From assembly GCF_049243985.1 (NCBI RefSeq), contig NC_135373.1, positions 8,105,501-8,169,500 of the forward strand: a stretch of 64,000 nucleotides of DNA, given 5' to 3'. The translations under genes and the position numbers were made by a program. The notes under the pieces are model-generated. The model worked only from the letters and a program-made list of their open reading frames with translations. It was not told the origin of the DNA and did no database searches. The DNA is from Paroedura picta. Lineage: Eukaryota > Chordata > Lepidosauria > Squamata > Gekkonidae. Positions 63,601-64,000 of the stretch are shown in pieces; the first letter of the stretch is position 1, and each line of letters starts with the position of its first letter.

Positions 63601-63609
63601 GGGCAGTAA
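38336..63609 (+). CDS. USF2: Upstream stimulatory factor 2 (bHLH-zipper transcription factor)
   Basis: There are ten coding exons: 38336-38400, 50098-50144, 52609-52724, 53622-53741, 57479-57632, 58540-58627, 60184-60242, 61296-61390, 62682-62810 and 63520-63609. Together they give 963 nt, 320 residues. USF2 binds CACGTG E-boxes as a homodimer or with USF1 in the nucleus. The N-terminal activation region carries GVELQEG and [20 protein letters not shown]. The USF-specific region is [20 protein letters not shown]. The basic region around residues 209-222 keeps the E-box contacts His214, Glu218 and Arg222 (HNEVERRRR). Helix-loop-helix and leucine zipper run to about 315. The human protein has 346 residues. 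The difference is almost wholly a 27-residue Ala/Pro-rich tail of human exon 4 that is absent here. All phases agree and no frame break is seen. Intron 1 (11.7 kb) and the others are full of SINEs, LINEs and MITEs. Confidence 0.96.
39355..39500 (-). repeat. Short tandem array from a tRNA-SINE body
   Basis: Three degenerate units share CCTG(C/T)(A/G)AGGTGGATCAGGC with CGAGAGA. The parent motif (ACAACCCTGTGAGGTGG) is the body of the minus-oriented tRNA SINEs found elsewhere. Confidence 0.45.
39757..39948 (+). repeat. Interspersed repeat, 832-1043 family
   Basis: It runs from GGTTGTCAAATTTCAGGTGG through GGAGAAAAATGGCTGGTTTG to CAGGCTCCACCCCCAAATA. Confidence 0.6.
40037..40115 (+). repeat. 5S-derived SINE fragment
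   Basis: TCAGAAGCTAAGCAAGATCA followed by CTTGGATGGGAGACCACCCA retains the 5S promoter region only. Confidence 0.65.
40196..40414 (-). repeat. tRNA-derived SINE
   Basis: On the minus strand the head is CCAGTGTGGTGTAGTCATTA and the B-box is CAGGTTCGAATCCCC. The body contains the complement of ACAACCCTGTGCGGTTGG. Confidence 0.65.
40588..41672 (+). mobile_element. L2 LINE, RT C-terminal region and 3' end
   Basis: An open frame of about 320 codons encodes the reverse-transcriptase C-terminal half. It includes [77 protein letters not shown] and [19 protein letters not shown]. The 3' end is TGTAAACCGCCCTGAGCCTT with CGGGGACAGCGGTATATAAA. It is the best preserved L2 copy in the window. It is 5'-truncated, and its frame shifts near the C-terminus (at about ..[14 protein letters not shown] where PYLVE.ELPEEI would be expected). 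Confidence 0.88.
41692..42125 (+). mobile_element. AGCCTTTCTCAAC-family transposon with nested MITE
   Basis: It begins GGCTTTCTCAACTATTTTAC and continues GAGAAACCCCTGAAACATTC. It is split by the MITE at 41899-42036, resumes ATTGTTTAACAATTTTT and ends near CCAGGGCTGTCAAAAT. Confidence 0.65.
41899..42036. mobile_element. Palindromic hAT MITE, GCGGCCCTCC subtype
   Basis: This 138-bp copy is flanked by a perfect 8-bp duplication, AAATAATT. Arms carry CAAACTGCGGCCCTCCAGAT in place of CAACCTGTGGTCCTCCAGAT, the second subtype in the window. Confidence 0.92.
42320..42390 (+). repeat. L2-like LINE 3' tail
   Basis: TTGTAACCCGCCACGAGCCA..TTGGGAGTGGCGGGTAATAA followed by AAATAAATAAATAAAT. The tail hairpin CCGCCACGAG also appears at 49035-49990 and 57960-58045. 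Confidence 0.6.
42391..42540 (+). repeat. 5S-derived SINE
   Basis: It is 5'-degraded. CAGGGCTTGGATGAGAGACC with ACCCAGGAAGTCCAGGGTC and the tail CTTGCCTTAGAAACCCC are clear. Confidence 0.6.
42905..43500 (+). mobile_element. CR1 LINE 3' region with RT end
   Basis: The plus strand reads TCCTCGTGGACTGTAAG with AACATGAG-like context. Translation gives [16 protein letters not shown] and [19 protein letters not shown], the C-terminal CR1 reverse-transcriptase motif. It continues to AGGTTGAGAGGGGACAGGAT and AAGGAGGTGGGGAGCTCCCC. The final hexamer region is lost. Confidence 0.85.
43616..43751. mobile_element. Palindromic hAT MITE, GCGGCCCTCC subtype
   Basis: This 136-bp copy has a perfect 8-bp duplication, CCTTAAGC. 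Arms show very few differences between halves, so the insertion is young. Confidence 0.92.
45578..45757 (+). repeat. 5S-derived SINE
   Basis: GGCTAACTTGATCTGGTCAG with ATATCAGAAACTTAGAAG, then the tail CGTTTGCCTTGAAAAACTCA and CAGTTGTGACTTGATGGCAC, the fullest tail of this family in the window. Confidence 0.65.
45918..46280 (+). mobile_element. SPIN-like hAT non-autonomous element
   Basis: CAGTGGTTCTCAACCTTCCT opens it and GGTTGAAAACCACTG-type sequence closes it. The flanks TCTTATGT / TCTTATAC match at 6 of 8. The interior carries GTTGTGGTGACCCCCCAACC and TTCTTTCACAGAAATTAAAC. Confidence 0.82.
46688..46780 (+). mobile_element. CR1 LINE 3' tail
   Basis: GGTTAGACTAGATGACCCTG..GACTATGATTCTAATGG is a short degraded terminus. 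Confidence 0.7.
46890..47275 (-). mobile_element. L2-like LINE 3' region, degraded
   Basis: T-rich TTTATTTATTTATTTAATT marks the 3' end. CATAGGCCTGGCGGAACAAC with TCAAGCCCTGCGGAACTGT matches the complement of the L2 region also seen at 49600-49720. Confidence 0.55.
48411..48500. mobile_element. Palindromic hAT MITE, degraded copy
   Basis: The left arm is recognisable (CAGGGATGGTCAAAC.., ATGTCCATGGACTACAATTC). The right arm is reduced to GGAATTGTAGTCC and no target duplication remains. Confidence 0.7.
49035..49990 (+). mobile_element. L2 LINE, RT region and 3' tail, degraded
   Basis: AAGTTGGAGGTCCTGTGGCC, GGAACACCTGGTCACAGTGA and TGGTGGAATGAGCTCCCAGT parallel the L2 at 40588. The 3' end is TAAACCGCCACGAGTCAGCT..AATAAATTTAAAAATAAATA. 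It is broken many times. Confidence 0.8.
50098..50144 (+). CDS. USF2: USF2 exon 2
   Basis: This 47-nt exon has the acceptor TTGTTTGTCTGTTTACAG and the donor GAAG|GTGAGGAG. It encodes (S)[15 protein letters not shown](G), matching human [16 protein letters not shown], with phase 2 entry and phase 1 exit. Confidence 0.93.
50358..50782 (+). repeat. tRNA SINE with dimeric tail
   Basis: Head AGCCAGTGTGGTGGCGTAGT, B-box degraded. Two complete tail units (50493-50632 and 50633-50782) each start CAGTAATATCAGGG and end AAGAACC..CTCTTCTTC. Confidence 0.8.
50984..51475. mobile_element. Non-autonomous DNA transposon with long TIRs
   Basis: The left end GAAATTAAGAAACAATCCGG with TGTAAGGCAAA is the inverse of the right end TTTGCCTTACACGGGATTGT with TTCTTAATTTC. 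An inner pair, AGTACTAGCAGAAAGCTTCT and its right-hand complement, extends the inverted repeat to about 85 bp with gaps. It is roughly 490 bp and non-coding. It lies in USF2 intron 2 and is immediately followed by a fragment of the 832-1043 repeat. Confidence 0.65.
51500..52205. repeat. GC-rich composite repeat with short tandem units
   Basis: Two to three imperfect units share GCCTGC(A/C)(G/A)AG..CCACGTCGGTCC-like sequence and GGGAGCACTGCCTACC. Farther on, two units of about 50 bp share GATTGGCCGTTCGTTGGA with GGGCGGTCAATC. Open frames here reflect composition. It resembles the family at 26548-26961 in its CTGATTGGC-type inverted segments. Confidence 0.45.
52609..52724 (+). CDS. USF2: USF2 exon 3
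   Basis: The 116-nt exon encodes [20 protein letters not shown] then [19 protein letters not shown]. Human has GDGPGAEEQTAVAITSVQQA. The acceptor is CTGCTTTTCCCAG and the donor CAG|GTAACTTTG. It leaves in phase 0. Confidence 0.95.
52725..53621. other. USF2 intron 3, nothing assigned
   Basis: I see no named repeat and no supported additional exon. A poly-C run (53566-53583) lies just before exon 4. Confidence 0.5.
53622..53741 (+). CDS. USF2: USF2 exon 4 (short form)
   Basis: The exon encodes [20 protein letters not shown] then [20 protein letters not shown], 40 codons in phase 0, from the acceptor CTTCTCCCCCCAG to the donor CAG|GTAAGGGGG. In human the equivalent exon, which is skipped in isoform USF2b, carries a further 27 Ala/Pro-rich residues after AVTQ. 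Here the sequence beyond the donor is not similar, so the tail is absent. Skipping would remove 40 rather than 67 residues and keep the frame. Confidence 0.94.
54598..54684. repeat. (ATT)n microsatellite, about 29 units
   Basis: This is an uninterrupted ATT run abutting the complement of an L2 3' tail (TATGCCTTCCCATGCGGTTC), so it began as the LINE tail. It gives spurious poly-Asn and poly-Leu frames. Confidence 0.95.
54685..54762 (-). repeat. L2 LINE 3' tail
   Basis: TGCCTTCCCATGCGGTTCAG with GCAGTGTACTGCATCC is the complement of the L2-like terminal region; the ATT microsatellite is its expanded tail. Confidence 0.55.
54768..55010 (-). repeat. tRNA SINE with GAA-type tail
   Basis: This minus copy has GGAATCAAACCCAGTTCTCC as the B-box complement and CTCTTAACCACTGCAACAC as the head. 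The tail end has lost the GAA repeat. Confidence 0.7.
55056..55191. mobile_element. Palindromic hAT MITE, CAGGGATCCTC subtype
   Basis: This 136-bp copy has flanks CCCTATTG / TCCTATTG (7 of 8). The terminal variant is CAGGGATCCTCAACC, and arms carry GTGGTCCTCCAGATGTTCAT. Its right flank (55193-55221) reappears inverted inside the MITE array at 60091-60119. Confidence 0.9.
55697..55922 (-). mobile_element. CR1 LINE 3' end
   Basis: AGAATCATAGAACCATAGAG with TTGGAAGGGGCCATACAGGC, then AACCCCCTGCTCAACGCAGG and GAGCTCACCACCTCCTTAGG. It is well preserved. Confidence 0.88.
56465..56590 (-). repeat. tRNA-derived SINE fragment
   Basis: GGGATTCGAATCTGGATCTC is the complement of a B-box region; the adjacent TTTATTTACATCCCGCCTTC is its L2-like 3' end. 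Confidence 0.5.
57010..57250 (+). repeat. tRNA-derived SINE
   Basis: Head AGGGAGCCAGTGTATTCTCG, B-box GCAGGTTCGAACCCCTAC, and the 3' end TAAGCTGCCCCGGTCCCGCT with AGCATAAATGAATTT. Confidence 0.6.
57479..57632 (+). CDS. USF2: USF2 exon 5
   Basis: The 154-nt exon encodes [20 protein letters not shown], then [20 protein letters not shown] and [11 protein letters not shown](G). Human reads SLQAGG, so one Ala is inserted here. The acceptor is GTGCTGTTTTCTAG, the donor GGAG|GTAGGAAC, and it leaves in phase 1. Confidence 0.95.
57672..57762 (+). mobile_element. CR1 LINE 3' tail
   Basis: GTGAGTGTCCTGCATCATGC..GGGGTTGGACTAGATGACCC..CAACTCTATGATTCTATAT. It begins 40 bp after the exon 5 donor. Confidence 0.85.
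57960..58045 (+). repeat. L2-like LINE 3' tail
   Basis: GCTGTAACCCGCCACGAGGC..TTGGGAGTGACGGGCTAGAA with an AATATAATAATAATAAT tail. Confidence 0.6.
58540..58627 (+). CDS. USF2: USF2 exon 6 (USF-specific region)
   Basis: It encodes (G)[19 protein letters not shown] then IAPRTHPYS(P), the USF-specific region needed for full activation and nearly identical to human. The acceptor is GGTTCCTCCTTAG, the donor TCTCC|GTACGTATG, and it leaves in phase 2. Confidence 0.95.
58628..59060. other. USF2 intron 6, first part, nothing assigned
   Basis: No named repeat or extra exon is visible. Confidence 0.45.
59061..59427 (+). mobile_element. SPIN-like hAT non-autonomous element
   Basis: This is the third copy: CAGTGGTTCTCAACCTTCCT to CCCCCAGGTTGAGAACCACTG, with flanks TCCTAAAT / TCCTAAAG (7 of 8). 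It keeps CGCGACCCTTTAACACAGTT, closest of the three to the SPIN terminus. Confidence 0.85.
59752..60140. mobile_element. Palindromic hAT MITE with internal 57-bp tandem expansion
   Basis: The outer ends CAGGGGTAGTCAAATTGCGG and CCGCAGTTTGACTACCCCTG are flanked by one perfect 8-bp duplication, ATCTATTC, so this is a single insertion. Instead of one stem-loop of about 136 bp it is 389 bp, with about five units of GCCGCAGTGTT(T/C)GCTGGCAGG..ATGGACATCTGGAGG. Unit starts at 59881, 59938, 59995 and 60052 are exactly 57 bp apart. Because 57 is divisible by three, it creates repetitive open frames on both strands. The segment 60091-60119 is foreign to the element (see findings). Confidence 0.9.
60184..60242 (+). 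CDS. USF2: USF2 exon 7 (start of basic region)
   Basis: This 59-nt exon encodes (P)[19 protein letters not shown], human [19 protein letters not shown]. The acceptor is CTTGAAAACCTAG and the donor GAAG|GTGGGCAAG. It includes the E-box-contacting His of HNEVERRRR. Confidence 0.95.
60533..60761. mobile_element. Hairpin element, CACCTTTAAGAGCAACAAAG arms
   Basis: The left arm GGAACAAAATGGGAGTCTAG with CGGCACCTTTAAGAGC is complementary to the right arm GTCTTAAAGGTGCCGCTGGA with CTCAATTTTTGTTCC. It is the same family as 3105-3440. Confidence 0.65.
61088..61222 (+). repeat. tRNA SINE head, 3'-truncated
   Basis: TGCAGTGGTGCAGTCGTTAG with CTTCTAATCTGGGAAGCCGG, B-box GGGTTTAATTCCC, then it stops after CACTGTTCTGAACAAGG, before any tail unit. 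Confidence 0.7.
61296..61390 (+). CDS. USF2: USF2 exon 8 (basic region and helix 1)
   Basis: It encodes (V)[19 protein letters not shown] then [12 protein letters not shown], 31 codons after the split one; human has CNADNSKTGA. The acceptor CTCTTTGTCCCCAG and the donor GCG|GTGAGGGTC are strong. Glu and Arg of VERRRR are the E-box contacts. Confidence 0.96.
61558..62111 (+). repeat. tRNA SINE with trimeric tail
   Basis: Head AGCCAGCTTGGGGTAGTGG, B-box GGGTTTGATTCCC. The tail unit is repeated three times (61696-61832, 61833-61970, 61971-62111), each ending AAGAACC plus CTT repeats. Units differ from one another by several substitutions. Confidence 0.85.
62112..62305 (+). repeat. tRNA SINE, head-truncated, abutting the trimeric copy
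   Basis: It starts inside the B-box (GATTCCCCGCTCCTCCACTT) and ends CAGGGTATAAAGAAATAAGC, a different subfamily with the GTAAAAAGCAGGGTATAAA tail. Confidence 0.7.
62682..62810 (+). CDS. USF2: USF2 exon 9 (helix 2 and zipper start)
   Basis: The 43 codons in phase 0 are [20 protein letters not shown], then [20 protein letters not shown] and RQQ; human differs at E to D in MDNELL. The acceptor is CTGCTCCCCCCTCAG and the donor CAG|GTGGGCCTT. Confidence 0.96.
62871..63006. mobile_element. Palindromic hAT MITE, GCGGCCCTCC subtype
   Basis: This 136-bp copy with a perfect AAGTAGAT duplication begins 60 bp after the exon 9 donor. Loop GCCAGCGAACGCTGGC is a perfect inverted repeat. Confidence 0.92.
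63520..63609 (+). CDS. USF2: USF2 exon 10 (zipper end, stop)
   Basis: It encodes [20 protein letters not shown] then EIVGDTPGQ and TAA. Human ends NLEMVGEGTRQ, so the last ten residues are divergent as expected for the tail. The acceptor is CCCTGCTCCTGCCAAG. Confidence 0.95.
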   Translation: MEELKNENALLRAQLQQHGIEIVGDTPGQ

Positions 63610-64000
63610 CACCCCCCCCTCCAAATGACACATGCACACTGCCTCCCCCCCCCCCCCCACACACACACGGGATCTCCACCTCCACTTCCCTTTTATATAG
63701 CGCAAAGAGACCCTTTCCCCCTCCTCTGAGTGAACCTTGCCTCAGCCCCTCCTCCCCCAAGGTGGGGAACTCAGAGGGGAGGGGGGAATTGAGGGAGGGG
63801 GAAGGAAATCCAGCCATGTGACGTATTAGCCACGCCGGCCCAGCCCTTCTTCTTTTCCCAAAAGGATCCTCCAACGTCCGTGTCCTTTTTCTTTCCTGAT
63901 TTCTTCTCCTCCCCACCCCCCCGGCCCTTCTCTCATCCTTTACTTAGGATGCGGTAAGATTAAAGAGATGACAGCTGCATTTTTTTTTAAATAGTAGACT
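63610..64000 (+). other. USF2 3' UTR
   Basis: This is C-rich non-coding sequence after the stop, ending in a T tract near the window edge. The transcript end is probably just outside or at the edge. Confidence 0.75.
63959..63964 (+). terminator. Poly(A) signal ATTAAA, USF2
   Basis: ATTAAA at 350 nt after the stop is the first such signal in the 3' UTR. The T-rich sequence at 63981-63988 is a plausible downstream element. Confidence 0.5.

Overview
This window is nuclear DNA from a squamate reptile (lizard or snake). The evidence is the repeat content: tRNA-derived SINEs with a Bov-B-like 3' end and an ACCTTT tail (Sauria SINE type), 5S-rRNA-derived SINEs, CR1, L2 and L1 LINEs, and many non-autonomous hAT elements, including SPIN-like copies. 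Intron-bearing genes and one CpG island fit a vertebrate. I saw no bacterial or phage features and no LTR or retroviral element.

Three genes can be supported. (1) The left third (15477 down to 595, minus strand, running off the left edge) holds a secreted Gly/Pro-rich protein gene that I assembled from splice signals. It has a signal-peptide exon followed by at least ten short exons (15 to 144 nt), all beginning and ending in phase 0. I do not recognise the protein. In mammals the DMKN/SBSN/KRTDAP secreted epidermal genes lie in the same chromosomal block as USF2, which is a positional hint only. (2) In the middle, on the plus strand, the last two exons of an unrecognised Ser/Pro-rich protein (20625-20748 and 22747-23570) join in phase and are followed by a poly(A) signal. 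(3) The right 40% is the gene for upstream stimulatory factor 2 (USF2), plus strand. Ten coding exons run from 38336 to 63609 and encode a 320-residue bHLH-zipper protein. A CpG island with three CACGTG E-boxes, the site USF proteins bind, precedes it. The 3' UTR reaches the right edge.

Everything else is mostly transposable elements. The densest regions are 2-4.6 kb (nested hairpin elements), 11.7-12.5 kb (five 5S-derived SINE units, three of them head to tail), 24-37 kb (SINEs, CR1, L2, SPIN-like), and the USF2 introns. Nine or more copies of one palindromic hAT MITE are present, most with intact 8-bp target duplications. One copy (59752-60140) has an internal 57-bp tandem expansion and carries a 29-nt piece identical, in inverse orientation, to sequence flanking another copy 4.9 kb away.

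Many long open frames in the window come from simple repeats (ATCC, GAA, ATT), from the 57-bp MITE array, from LINE reverse-transcriptase remnants and from the GC-rich promoter. They are not called as genes.
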